Part shown: one piece after another, positions 43,220 to 52,704 of the stretch
Numbering within the stretch: position 1 is the first letter of the stretch
Layout of the letters: every line of letters starts with the position of its first letter
Position numbers and translations under genes: made by a program
Notes under the pieces: model-generated
What the model was told of the DNA's origin: nothing
What the model saw: the letters and a program-made list of their open reading frames with translations, nothing else
Databases searched by the model: none
From: Symbiodinium natans
Lineage: Eukaryota; Sar; Dinophyceae; Suessiales; Symbiodiniaceae
Reading direction: 5' to 3'
Assembly: GCA_905221605.1 (NCBI GenBank)
Contig: CAJNDS010002498.1
Span: 62,001-126,000 of the forward strand
DNA length: 64,000 nt

Positions 43220-43500
43220 TTCATATAGTATACTGTGATTGCGGGCTCTCCTCCTTCGCGCGCTCCGGCTTGGTAGGGGCCTCCACCACCTCACGGGGCC
43301 ATGGCTTGGGCACCTCGAGGCCCTCATGTGAGAAACTTTTCAACGCTTCAGGCCCCGCTTCTGCTGAGTGCGGCGCCTGCGATCGCGCAAGGGGCCTGAG
43401 CGCCAGGCGCCACCTCGTGTTTAGGGAGGGCTCTGCTGTAGACGCTTGAGCAACGTTGCAGGACAAGGGCTCATGCAGACCTTTAGAAGCATCAATTGTT
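43220..43500 (-). CDS. Exon-like island, unknown product
   Basis: The minus-strand frame contains EALKSFSHEGLEVPKPWPRE and VVEAPTKPERAKEESPQS, low-complexity proline/glutamate-rich protein-like sequence. The region may be a disordered part of a minus-strand gene. Confidence 0.4.
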
Positions 43501-44129
43501 GCTAGGACCGACGGACACATCATCTGGTGCCTTTCAAGATGACTGCAATTTCCCAAGGTATGACACAACGGATGGAGCCAGGCAGTCAGACGGGCAGATG
43601 AACAGCGGGACAGACGGACGGAGACCCAGCGAGTGTGATGAGTTGCATCCTTGGGATGGGTCGCAGTGGAACTCGCCAGTCCTATGCAAAGTTTGCATGC
43701 GTTGGGCGCAACGGAAAGGAAGAGGCGCTGGGGTTTAGGGTTTAGGGTTTAGGGTTTAGGTTCTAGGGGGGGGGTGGACATGCTTGACATCTCATGGCTG
43801 AGGAAATCAGCATTGAGCACAGCCCCTTGTGCGCGAGCCAGGGGTGTCTCCCCGGCAACCCTGACTCTTTCGGCCTTGACATTTAAACCCTTAAACCCTA
43901 AACTCCTACACTGTCCTACACCCTAATCAACCCTCACCTTAAACCCTAAACCCTAAACCCTAAACCCTAAACCCCAAAGCAAGGCAAAGAATGGTCTCGG
44001 GATGTCTCGGCCGAGCTGCTCCGAGAAGGTCCATCTCAGCAGCTCCTGAGTTCCTCCTGCACAGGACAGGAAAGGGCTTTTAGGGTTTGGGGTTTAGGGT
44101 TTAGGGTTTAGGGTTTAGGGTTTAGGGTT

Positions 44130-44134
44130 TAGGG
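44130..44134. repeat. Target-site duplication, left (TAGGG)
   Basis: TAGGG immediately precedes the left LTR and recurs immediately after the right LTR. It is part of the TTTAGGG array in which the element sits, so the evidence is weaker than for a unique target. Confidence 0.7.
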
Positions 44135-44420
44135 TACGGGGGCAACCGAAAGGGAACAGGGAAAGAAACCAACCCTCAACAGTTGCCTATATGGATTTCC
44201 CAGATCGAACCAGAAACAAGAACACCCACCCCTACGGGGACAGGATAAGGGAGAAGGGACGGGACTACTCCAACCCGTTAAACCCAACCCCAGGCGTACG
44301 TACTTTTTCAACAAAAGCTGACGGCTCTTGGCCATCTTGAGCCAAACAAGATTTCCGGGTTCATTGACCCTTCCAACCCCCAACACTACTCCTTTCTACA
44401 ATACCAGTTGCAGCTCCGCA
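44135..44420 (-). repeat. 3' LTR of the retroelement
   Basis: On the sense (minus) strand it starts TGCGGAGCTG and ends GCCCCCGTA, so the ends are TG...TA, not TG...CA. It matches the right LTR along its whole length. It contains a small open frame and the spliced-leader-like motif at 44336-44346. Confidence 0.93.
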
Positions 44421-44430
44421 CTCCCCCTGT
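44421..44430 (-). other. Polypurine tract
   Basis: The sense strand reads ACAGGGGGAG directly before the 3' LTR, as expected for the plus-strand primer of reverse transcription. It is short. Confidence 0.7.
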
Positions 44431-44791
44431 CCTAGGATTTCCTAGGACACATTGGAGGTGCAGATCTTTTGGCCAAAAACTGCCATTAAGGCAGCAGCCA
44501 GCTGCTTGAAATGCACAATATGGTTTTACGTCATCCAGGACGAAATTATAGCACATTGGCTAAACCCACTAACCACAGAGAATCTTTTTCCATCATGATC
44601 CTCTTATCATTGAAGACTCTTCGGCCTTCTTTACCACAAACCGTGGTCTTCGCTACGCGAAAAACTACTGACTTCTACTATCAGGGATTTCCATACCCTT
44701 AATAGTAACCACCACATTGTCAGCACATTGGCTGTTCCAGCGCGCCTGTCTCCAGAAAGAGAAAAACCATCCCTTCATCCATACCATCCAA
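44431..44791 (-). other. 3' untranslated region of the retroelement
   Basis: About 360 bp between the last stop codon and the purine tract. No frame with pol-like motifs was seen on the sense strand. Confidence 0.6.
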
Positions 44792-45196
44792 TCACTTCTT
44801 TTTCCGATTGTTGGCAATTTTGAGGTGAAGTTGCAGCAGAATATACTCCAGGTCCGAAACTGTAAGAGCAGGATCCTGCACGCACCTTTGAATTGAGGAT
44901 ACCAATCCTTCTCTCTTTGCGTCCTCAATTGCTTGGCAAGATTGACCCAGCTCCGCATTCACAGTGGTAGACGCTGGTGCATCCGCATCAGATGGACGAT
45001 CCTTTTCCTCAGGACCTTGCACTATTACCACCTCTTCCTTTTTGGGACTTTGACTTTTCTCCTTCTTCTTTGTCTTTCCACCGACATTTGACTTTGTGCG
45101 CATTTTCGAGGCTTTTTCCACTGCAGAGACCACCACATTGGATGATGATCCACCCTTCTCAATGATCGCCGGCATCTTCTTCGGCTTTGGAACCAT
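44792..45196 (-). CDS. C-terminal part of the retroelement protein
   Basis: A lysine/serine-rich then helical segment (VSDLEYILLQLHLKIANN near the end) closing in RKKK and a stop. Upstream the same frame stays open back to the A7 run at 45237-45243 (KAAAIEDPYTLMVPKPKK). This shows that it continues the large frame after a one-base shift in that run. Confidence 0.75.
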   Translation of the reverse strand: MVPKPKKMPAIIEKGGSSSNVVVSAVEKASKMRTKSNVGGKTKKKEKSQSPKKEEVVIVQGPEEKDRPSDADAPASTTVNAELGQSCQAIEDAKREGLVSSIQRCVQDPALTVSDLEYILLQLHLKIANNRKKK

Positions 45197-48100
45197 GAGA
45201 GTGTAAGGATCTTCGATAGCTGCAGCTTTCCTCTTCTTTTTTTACCTTTTTCATCTCCCCCTCAACGGCAACCTCCGTCTCCGAAGTCTCAACCACTTCT
45301 TTTTCGGCAGGAATATCCTTGCTGGACTCCCTTTCTAGGGACCTCTTTTTGCCTCTTTTGGAATCTTTCTCTTCTCCCAAATTGGCTCGCTCGTACCATA
45401 TCCTCAGGTCATTGACCCATTCTTCCACCTCCGCGAGCGAAACATCATACGACTTCACCACTTCGTGAAGTTCCAGCACGGACAACATACCATTGGTCCA
45501 CGAAACCCATTCTTGATCCATTTGGTCAGTATCTCCAGTGAACTTCAGGAGTTTGAACAATGGGTCCGCCTCTGCTCGAGCCAAATCTGGCTGGCCCTTG
45601 GACAGAAATGAAATCGCCTCCATCAACAGTTCCGTCATTTTGGTATCATCGTCATAAACCATAAAATCCTCCTCACCATCATCGAACTGTTCAGGAGAGA
45701 TCTCCTTTTCTCCACCATTTGCACCAGAACTTCTCCTTGGACCATCCCTTGGGGGCGTCCTTGGAGACCTTGGCCTCTGTTCATCCAGCGGAACACCATG
45801 CTCGAAGACACACCTGTCACCATAACGACACTTCCCAGACCGAGCAAACTGGATGCACCTCACACCAGTTGCATCATGCGAGAACGCACAATCCTTTCCA
45901 GCGAAACAGTCTCTCCCTGCCACATAGTATTTGCACCAATACGAATGTAGCACCACATCATCTTCTGAATGGATGAATTTGCAGTCTTCACCAAATTTGC
46001 AGCGATCTTTCCCCTTGCTGAACCAATAGCAGAAGCCTTTCTTCCTCTTCTCCAAGCGCTCTGCCTCGCACCGATCCATAGGGCGATTCTGCTCTACATG
46101 AACATTGCCATGTACCTGGGAACTGCTCCCTTCACCCAAAGTGCTATCAGTATTTGATGCTTGGAGTACAGCTGGAAAACCTGGCCTTGGTCCTACCACC
46201 TTCATGATTGGTTTTCTGCCAGCTCCTGAGCCATGCTGAGACGATCCAAAAACATTGAACATCTTCGTGAAGGCCTTTCTAGTGCCAATCTTCTGCACCC
46301 TTTTGATTGGACGTTTCATTGCTCCAACCTTGCATCCAGATGCGTTCAAACGACACAACCTCCTATACCCAGCTCTATATCCCTTCTTCCAAAGAGCCAT
46401 AAGAATTTTAGAGGCAGTAACATTCTCCACCTCTACCTTTTCCAACGGTCCCTCACTTCCCGGAACAAACCCATCCAACCCATCCATATCTGAAGACCTT
46501 TCCATCTTTTTTGACACCACTTCGTCGAGGTAGTCTTCCGAGATCCAGGGTAAGTTCCTCTTAGAGGAAGGATTGTCATCATTGTTTGGTCCTTCACCAG
46601 GATACCCTTTTGTGCTGTCAAAGATCTTACCAGTAGTGCGGTCCTGCATAGAGAAATTAGACGCCACGCGGGAGTACACTGACCACAAGAAAATCCTTGT
46701 GTCCGCCAGTCTTGATGACCCACTGGATGTCTCCTCTTCCGGAGAAACTTCTGGCGCTTTGCCATCCCTTCCAGTGTCACCAATTGTCTCACCTCCAGCA
46801 TCTTCAATGGGGATAAGGGATTCATTGTTCCCTTGATCAAGTACCGCATCCTCCGGTCCAAGAACTTCCAGCACCGCTGTCGAAGGATCCACTTCTTCAT
46901 CAGCATCGTCGTCCATCCTTCTCCAGAGAACCTCCAATTGATCAGCGCAAGTCGCCGCCTGAAGGAACTCCATCAACTGGGCCCTCCCGCGCTGCCAGAG
47001 AAATTCCGAAACCATCACTGACCCTTGGGCTCCGAGGGTAAGGAACGGATGAACCAATTTGGCTACCCTCGCCATAAGTTCAATGTGAACTTCCATGCCT
47101 GGACTGCGACTCCAATCATAGGCAATTGCCTCCATAGCAGTTCCAAACTTATCAGTATTTTTGAATTCCCCTTCCAGACCAGGAGATAGCAATGCACCCA
47201 TCACCGAAAGAGGATAATTTCCCACCGCCGGCAAGCACGGATTGTCATGGAACGAATGATGCAAATCACCATAGTATCCTTGATCTCTCCTTTGAAAAAG
47301 GAGTGCTCCAGTCCCTAGCTGGGCATTCATTTCATCCACTTGAACCATTTCAGCACATATCCTCTGTGCCATAGCCGCCATTGCTGGCCAGACGGTACGA
47401 TCGGTCAGACCGCGACGCATAACCCAATCAGTTGTTGGCGACTGAATCAGCGTTCCTGGATCATACACCATAACCACCATCGCACCATCACCCATTGACT
47501 GATCAGCATCGTCCTCCAGTGCCAGGTTCTCATCCTGTTCGCTTGCACCCTCGGATGACATGCTAATAACCAAATTTCGATCCATCTTATTGGACCCCTT
47601 CTGGCAGTCTCTTTGCCCCACAGGCAACTTGCCAACAGCAACCTTCCAATAAATCCGAGTCAGAAGACCTTTAACCAGCAATTGCTGAGGGTCCTTCTTC
47701 ACCGGACAAACATCCAATATCTTCGCACCATCACCACGGAGTTCATTGCTCCCACCTTCTCCTTCTTTTTGGTCAGTCTCCTCGCCAGAAATTTGCACTG
47801 CTCCTTCCAGCGCCGTCTCCTGTCCAGCCACTTCTTGCCCAGGAAGAACTTGAGCGCTTTCAGATACATTCACCTGTCCAGCAACACTTTGCCCAGGTAA
47901 AACCTCATCCGTGGAGCCCACCGCCAGCGAACCAACCATAACTGAGCCATCCCTTGCTCTTTGTTGAGACTGTTCAGTTCGACGAGAAGGTTGTGGTAGC
48001 GAAAAAACTTGTGAAGTCACTTCTTGGCGGGTCTCCCCCCGCGACGCTTTGTCGCGCCCTTCGCCAAGGTGAACCGATTTTTTCGGCCCGTCATTGGGGC

Positions 48101-51100
48101 CTGAAGAACCACCCAGCGGAACATTGCCACGAATCGCAGTTCTCTGTAAATCCCTTTCTTGCAAAAAGATTTCCTTCATGCGTTGCGCGGCATTGGTCTC
48201 CTCCTCGCTTGAATCGCTTGAGGAAGCGGCATAAGAGACCAAAGCCTCCGCCTGTTCATCATCATCCACCACATCTGCCCACGCTCTGCTGAATGGATAC
48301 GACAAACCACCACGAGGCTTCACCGGTTCCAGTGGCTTTGGCTTTTCCACCACTTCCGCCGGTTGCACTCGTCGTTGTGAACGAGAGCGTGGCACCTGTC
48401 GCACCTGTTTTTTATCCAGCAAGGGCCTTCCCCTTCTCACAGGGTTTGATCTTGACCGATACTTTTTTGTTGGCGGGTTCACCGGCGGCATTCCAACTCC
48501 CACCAACTGCAGCTTCTGTACGCACAGCGGAGACCTCTGCGCAAGCGTCCAAGCATCACGGTACCTGACCTTATCAACAAGCTCCCGATAGGAGCCTCTC
48601 GGCATGGTTTTTGCACCGGAGCCTTCAGCTTCACGCACCTGAGTGAGGGTTCGCACCGCCTCTCTTCCAGTTCCTTTGCTCCCAGAAGATTGTTGTACCC
48701 GTACAGATGCATCGGAAGGAACTGCTTTTTCCGGTCCTCCCGGACGATATCGGACACCACCAACCAATTGCAGAATTTTGCATGCTGTCACTTTGTTGAT
48801 CCCTTTGTCAACCAAATCTTCCACAAAGATGAACTCCTGCAAGTCCGACACATTGGTCACACCAAGTGTAATCATCACCTCACTTACATGAGGGGTATAC
48901 ACCCAAAGGTGTTCGTTGCGAGCCATCCAATTTTCAATTGGCTCCTCCGGATTTTGAAGCCGAGTACCAGTGGATTCAGCCACCGAATTCTTTTGTTCAT
49001 CAGCTTCTGCTTCATCCAGAATACCTTTTTCACCTTCTTTTTGTGACACATTGGTCATTTGCAGCGCTTTTGGTGCTGAGGATGATGACGATTCAACTCC
49101 CCCACTCGCAGGTGGCTGAAAAGTGCTCCTGTCCGAAATCTCCCATCCTCTCTCTTTTTCAAACCGGACCTGATTGGCCACATGTACCAAGTGTTTCAGG
49201 TGCGCCAGCCGCTCATCTGACATCTCGTCGTGGGAGTACTTGCAGAAATTTAACCCTTTCCGGCACCGTCCTCTGATGTAATAATCGAAACAGCACTGGT
49301 GGAACCCCGCGTCCCTTAGTGCCTTCCTGGAAGCATTGTCCCAAGATTTGCCGGGCTCCCAAGTCCCCTCCAATGCTATGTCATCGTTGTGAAGATACCT
49401 GCATGTAGTCCCATATTTACAACCACCTTGATTGTAATACAGACACAGACGACCTTTTGGCTCACCCGACGTAGGTTCACCCTTTGATGCACCTTTGCCA
49501 AAATTGTACTTGGCCCGGAAGGCTAAATCCTCCCGCTCCTGCTGTGCCTCATCCACTGCACCTTCCTCTGTGGGAGGGTCACCGATGTTCCCATCCTCAT
49601 CTCCAGCTTCTTGGCTGTTCTTTGGCTCAGTTGATCCTCCTTCTGGCCAACCTTCACCATAACGACGATGCTCATAGGGACACCCATCGCCATTGCGACA
49701 CCTTCCCTTATTGAAGAACTTGCACAGCTTGCTGTATCCAGGTGACACAGTCTGTGGAGTCATGTAAGCCTTTTTGTACTGGTCAGGATCCATGTAGGCT
49801 TCCATTGGCTTGTTCTCCCTTTTGCTCATGGATTGCACTGCACCATCAAGCTCCTGCAAAAATAGCTTGGTGTCCAACCAAAGCGCGTTCCAAAACTCAT
49901 CTTCCCCTTGACTCAGCACCGTTGCCACCGCTTCACCCACAACTGGTCGAGTAAATCTCCTTTTTCTGCATGCCAGTTCGAAAAGCGCGTTGTGGTACTG
50001 TTTTCGGGAAAAAGTGGTTAACTTTCCCAAACCTGTGCTTTCTGTACCATCAGGCTTCCAACCATCATTTTGCAAGATGCCATACGCGCGCCGAGCTTCC
50101 GCATTGAGGAATGCATGATCTGCAACACACTCCTGTAGCTCTTCCATTGGGCGACCCAACAGCATCCCAGTGATTTTTCCAACATAGGCCTCATCTTCGT
50201 TTCCATTCTCAAGAAGAGCTTTATAGATCTTTTCTCCATAAAGTTGCCTTTCCTCTCGTTCTTCTGAGGATAACTCCTGTACCACAAGCCCTTCATCGGA
50301 TTGCTCTTCCTCCTGTTTCCAGTCCCATTGACTGTTGGAATCTTGGTACCATTGACCAGCATACCATGAATCTGTCCACCACGTACTCCAGCCGCTGGGT
50401 TTCCATTTACGCAGCGTCGAAGAAGAGTCCTCCTCGTCCTCTTCCAAAACCAGAAAGGTGTCCAAGATTATGGTACCATCATCTTCCACTCGTTTCACTG
50501 TTCCATTGACAGTATCACCAAATTTGAACTGATATGTGTTGTTCCCTTCTGCAGGAACCAATACATTCACATCACCATGGTCCAAAAAGGCTCCATACCC
50601 ATTGATGCAGCGCACTAGACCCATGATCTCATCTCCCTCTTGATAGCAATGTTTCCCAGGTGATTCCAAGGCTCCTGCTCGGGGCACTTTCTTTGCATGC
50701 TCTTCAGAAACCATCTCTGTATCATCGGCTCCTGGCGCATCCTTTGTCTTCACCTTTGGGTCACACTGCTCGTCCTGCTCCACGAGTCCCACAGGCTCAT
50801 CTCCTTTGTGCTCCTGGATTTCAGGACCTCCCTTTTTTTCTGCCAAAGGCTTTGCCTCATCTGCTGCAGTTCGCTCGGTGTCGACTTCCGGCGAGCTTCC
50901 AGACGGCAATACTTCTCCCTTCATGGGAGTGGACCCATCATTGGAGTCTTTTGCGACGCCTTCTGCAGCAGGCAAATTTCCTTCCACTGCAGGGCCATTG
51001 AATTGCTCATCCACGGCAGGTACATTTTCTTCCACCGCAGGCTCCTTTGGTTCCATGGTTTCCAAAGGGGACTTGTCACCATCATTGACCACAGCTGCCT

Positions 51101-51602
51101 CGTCGGCTCCGGCGTAGCCCTTGCCATTTCGTTCCTCGCAGCTAACTTCAGGTTGCACCAGTGCGTCCACCTGTGAACCTCCATCATCAGCTGCTGCGGA
51201 GACCTGCGCCCCATTGTTGCAGTCGCCCGTGGAACGTGACACCATATGCACCTCAACCCGTGCTTCTTTCGCACTCCAGGTACTATCTGGCGCATTGACC
51301 CGCGCATCATTGGCGCTCCAGGCCTCATCTTTCAGATCTTCCGTGTCTCCAGCTATTCCAGAAGCTTCTTTTTTCTCTTGAACGGCAGGATTCTTGGCAC
51401 CAAACGAAAAGACCTCCTCAGTCGTAACACACAACTTTTTCCCTCCGTCTTCCGAATCTCCAGGACCACCTTCCTGAACAACAGGTACCACATCTACCAC
51501 TCTCTCTTCTGCAGCCGACACAGTTCCGATCACCACATTGGGCATTTTTCCTTCTGGACCCACCGATTCCACCGCTGCCACACCCTCAGAAAGCGCTTCC
51601 AT
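45159..51602 (-). CDS. Giant CCCH zinc-finger protein of the retroelement
   Basis: 2,147 codons from the first ATG; the frame is open further upstream to about 51690. The order is an acidic low-complexity N-terminus; an S1-like RNA-binding segment near residues 323-385 (MGLVRCINGYGAFLDHG); a tryptophan-rich patch (STWWTDSWYAGQW); and CCCH fingers at about 625-645, 718-737 and 769-791. A possible SAM/helix-hairpin-like segment follows (VTACKILQLVGGV). After a basic RS-like stretch and a helical region near 1400-1520 come three more CCCH fingers at about 1855-1932. Spacings are C-x7-9-C-x5-6-C-x3-H. Such fingers usually bind RNA, so a Gag-like packaging role is likely (inference). A stop follows a shift in an A7 run. 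Confidence 0.85.
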   Translation of the reverse strand: MEALSEGVAAVESVGPEGKMPNVVIGTVSAAEERVVDVVPVVQEGGPGDSEDGGKKLCVTTEEVFSFGAKNPAVQEKKEASGIAGDTEDLKDEAWSANDARVNAPDSTWSAKEARVEVHMVSRSTGDCNNGAQVSAAADDGGSQVDALVQPEVSCEERNGKGYAGADEAAVVNDGDKSPLETMEPKEPAVEENVPAVDEQFNGPAVEGNLPAAEGVAKDSNDGSTPMKGEVLPSGSSPEVDTERTAADEAKPLAEKKGGPEIQEHKGDEPVGLVEQDEQCDPKVKTKDAPGADDTEMVSEEHAKKVPRAGALESPGKHCYQEGDEIMGLVRCINGYGAFLDHGDVNVLVPAEGNNTYQFKFGDTVNGTVKRVEDDGTIILDTFLVLEEDEEDSSSTLRKWKPSGWSTWWTDSWYAGQWYQDSNSQWDWKQEEEQSDEGLVVQELSSEEREERQLYGEKIYKALLENGNEDEAYVGKITGMLLGRPMEELQECVADHAFLNAEARRAYGILQNDGWKPDGTESTGLGKLTTFSRKQYHNALFELACRKRRFTRPVVGEAVATVLSQGEDEFWNALWLDTKLFLQELDGAVQSMSKRENKPMEAYMDPDQYKKAYMTPQTVSPGYSKLCKFFNKGRCRNGDGCPYEHRRYGEGWPEGGSTEPKNSQEAGDEDGNIGDPPTEEGAVDEAQQEREDLAFRAKYNFGKGASKGEPTSGEPKGRLCLYYNQGGCKYGTTCRYLHNDDIALEGTWEPGKSWDNASRKALRDAGFHQCCFDYYIRGRCRKGLNFCKYSHDEMSDERLAHLKHLVHVANQVRFEKERGWEISDRSTFQPPASGGVESSSSSAPKALQMTNVSQKEGEKGILDEAEADEQKNSVAESTGTRLQNPEEPIENWMARNEHLWVYTPHVSEVMITLGVTNVSDLQEFIFVEDLVDKGINKVTACKILQLVGGVRYRPGGPEKAVPSDASVRVQQSSGSKGTGREAVRTLTQVREAEGSGAKTMPRGSYRELVDKVRYRDAWTLAQRSPLCVQKLQLVGVGMPPVNPPTKKYRSRSNPVRRGRPLLDKKQVRQVPRSRSQRRVQPAEVVEKPKPLEPVKPRGGLSYPFSRAWADVVDDDEQAEALVSYAASSSDSSEEETNAAQRMKEIFLQERDLQRTAIRGNVPLGGSSGPNDGPKKSVHLGEGRDKASRGETRQEVTSQVFSLPQPSRRTEQSQQRARDGSVMVGSLAVGSTDEVLPGQSVAGQVNVSESAQVLPGQEVAGQETALEGAVQISGEETDQKEGEGGSNELRGDGAKILDVCPVKKDPQQLLVKGLLTRIYWKVAVGKLPVGQRDCQKGSNKMDRNLVISMSSEGASEQDENLALEDDADQSMGDGAMVVMVYDPGTLIQSPTTDWVMRRGLTDRTVWPAMAAMAQRICAEMVQVDEMNAQLGTGALLFQRRDQGYYGDLHHSFHDNPCLPAVGNYPLSVMGALLSPGLEGEFKNTDKFGTAMEAIAYDWSRSPGMEVHIELMARVAKLVHPFLTLGAQGSVMVSEFLWQRGRAQLMEFLQAATCADQLEVLWRRMDDDADEEVDPSTAVLEVLGPEDAVLDQGNNESLIPIEDAGGETIGDTGRDGKAPEVSPEEETSSGSSRLADTRIFLWSVYSRVASNFSMQDRTTGKIFDSTKGYPGEGPNNDDNPSSKRNLPWISEDYLDEVVSKKMERSSDMDGLDGFVPGSEGPLEKVEVENVTASKILMALWKKGYRAGYRRLCRLNASGCKVGAMKRPIKRVQKIGTRKAFTKMFNVFGSSQHGSGAGRKPIMKVVGPRPGFPAVLQASNTDSTLGEGSSSQVHGNVHVEQNRPMDRCEAERLEKRKKGFCYWFSKGKDRCKFGEDCKFIHSEDDVVLHSYWCKYYVAGRDCFAGKDCAFSHDATGVRCIQFARSGKCRYGDRCVFEHGVPLDEQRPRSPRTPPRDGPRRSSGANGGEKEISPEQFDDGEEDFMVYDDDTKMTELLMEAISFLSKGQPDLARAEADPLFKLLKFTGDTDQMDQEWVSWTNGMLSVLELHEVVKSYDVSLAEVEEWVNDLRIWYERANLGEEKDSKRGKKRSLERESSKDIPAEKEVVETSETEVAVEGEMKKVKKEEESCSYRRSLHSHGSKAEEDAGDH

Positions 51603-52279
51603 TTCTTCCCGATCCAGATGTTGAGCTCCAGCGATGTCTGCTCGGTTTCCAGGAATCCCCTCCTCATCAGGAAACCCGAGGTCGGGGCGTCACCACCAGC
51701 CCTAAGACCGCTATCCCTGATAGTAGAGGAAAAATCTTTTTCACCTACACTATTTACACTACCCTGGAATGCCCTCGTAGACTCAGGCGTCGGAGTAGAG
51801 GATGAAGAACCCAGTGCAGCCTCCATTTCCAGCTCATTGCCCGAAGGAGACCCAACCACCTCGTCACTCTTCATCTTTTCACCTACAACCGGCAACGTCC
51901 ACTTGCTTTCCTGCGTATCCAGGCAGTAGTAATATTGTCTCCCATCTTCATGGAGGTGCCATTCCCACGTTGTCCCATCGCACGCTTTGATCAGATGCTC
52001 ATCTTTCCGAAAACCATCCCTTTCAGAGACTTGACGCATCTCATCCTCTTCTTCTGACAACTGTCGCAACCTTTCAGCCTCCATCTGTAAGATCTCCTCC
52101 TCCCCCATGGCGTATTCAGCAGCTGGTGCAGCTTCAAAGCTGTCCGCACCCTTCTGTTCGTAACCGCTTCCACCACCTTGGGAACTCGAAGAGGGATCCC
52201 CTTTAATCTTGTTCAGAGGCCTCCTGGCCGCTTGCAGCACTTCTCCAATCAGATCGGTCTGAGACCCTTGGTCTACCAT
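51530..52279 (-). CDS. WW-domain-like segment of the retroelement protein
   Basis: The middle part of the same protein in another frame. It contains a WW-like motif (WEWHLHEDGRQYYY, then TQESKWTLPV), with both tryptophans and the YYY core, after an acidic helical stretch (EEILQMEAERLRQLSEEEDE). The upstream border is a +1 change at an A5 run (52317-52321). The downstream border is a compensating change between about 51690 and 51605, perhaps at the G4 run 51657-51660. Confidence 0.75.
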   Translation of the reverse strand: MVDQGSQTDLIGEVLQAARRPLNKIKGDPSSSSQGGGSGYEQKGADSFEAAPAAEYAMGEEEILQMEAERLRQLSEEEDEMRQVSERDGFRKDEHLIKACDGTTWEWHLHEDGRQYYYCLDTQESKWTLPVVGEKMKSDEVVGSPSGNELEMEAALGSSSSTPTPESTRAFQGSVNSVGEKDFSSTIRDSGLRAGGDAPTSGFLMRRGFLETEQTSLELNIWIGKKWKRFLRVWQRWNRWVQKEKCPMW

Positions 52280-52637
52280 TCGGCCCGAAGTCGAAGTCGA
52301 CGGCTGATACCCATGCTTTTTGCAACACGCGTAAAACAGTCACCTCCATTTCACGATCTATACCACCAGTCGCGTCCCAGTTCCTTTTTTCACCAGGCTT
52401 TGGCGATACAGAGACAGCACGTCCTTCAGCTTCAGCATTGCTAACCATATCCACATTGGGATTCATACCCACATTGGGGTCTTCTGCAACCAAGGCTTCT
52501 TCCAGATGTTCTTCAGCGACAGGCATCACCTCTTCCAGCACCGCCCTTTCACCCAGAGACTCAGCTGCACCATTTCCAGCTCCACCATTCTGTCCACCAT
52601 CCGAGGAAGGTTGGAGCCATCGCTTGGGAGAAGGCAT
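52203..52637 (-). CDS. N-terminal segment of the retroelement protein
   Basis: Begins with an ATG about 55 nt after the primer-binding site (MPSPKRWLQPSSDGGQNGG) and is acidic. Its useful part ends near 52320, where reading changes to the next frame (CKKHGYQPSTSTSG). No myristoylation or signal motif is obvious. Confidence 0.75.
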   Translation of the reverse strand: MPSPKRWLQPSSDGGQNGGAGNGAAESLGERAVLEEVMPVAEEHLEEALVAEDPNVGMNPNVDMVSNAEAEGRAVSVSPKPGEKRNWDATGGIDREMEVTVLRVLQKAWVSAVDFDFGPNGRPRVSDRSDWRSAASGQEASEQD

Positions 52638-52690
52638 TGCTTCTTGATCCCAAAGATCTTAAGACAACACTCAACCGCAGGGAACCTAAT

Positions 52691-52704
52691 TTGGGCTCAT
52701 AACC
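52691..52704 (-). promoter_or_regulatory. Primer-binding site, half-tRNA initiator Met type
   Basis: The sense strand reads GGTTATGAGCCCAA directly after the 5' LTR. Its complement (GGGCTCATAACC) is the anticodon arm of an initiator methionine tRNA with its CAT anticodon. Drosophila copia has GGTTATGGGCCCAG at the same place and primes from a cleaved tRNA half. Confidence 0.85.

Noticed and set aside
45600-45680. Reverse transcriptase YxDD-like motif (FMVYDDDTKM) in the giant retroelement protein
   Set aside because: No flanking hydrophobic strands or other RT blocks; it lies in an acidic stretch after the last CCCH finger.
46740-46820. Aspartic protease DTG-like triplet (IGDTGRDG)
   Set aside because: No hydrophobic strand before it and no ALIGN-type second motif; the surroundings are acidic low-complexity sequence.
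52691-52704. tRNA gene fragment
   Set aside because: Only 12-14 bases match the anticodon arm and the position directly after the LTR explains it as a primer-binding site.
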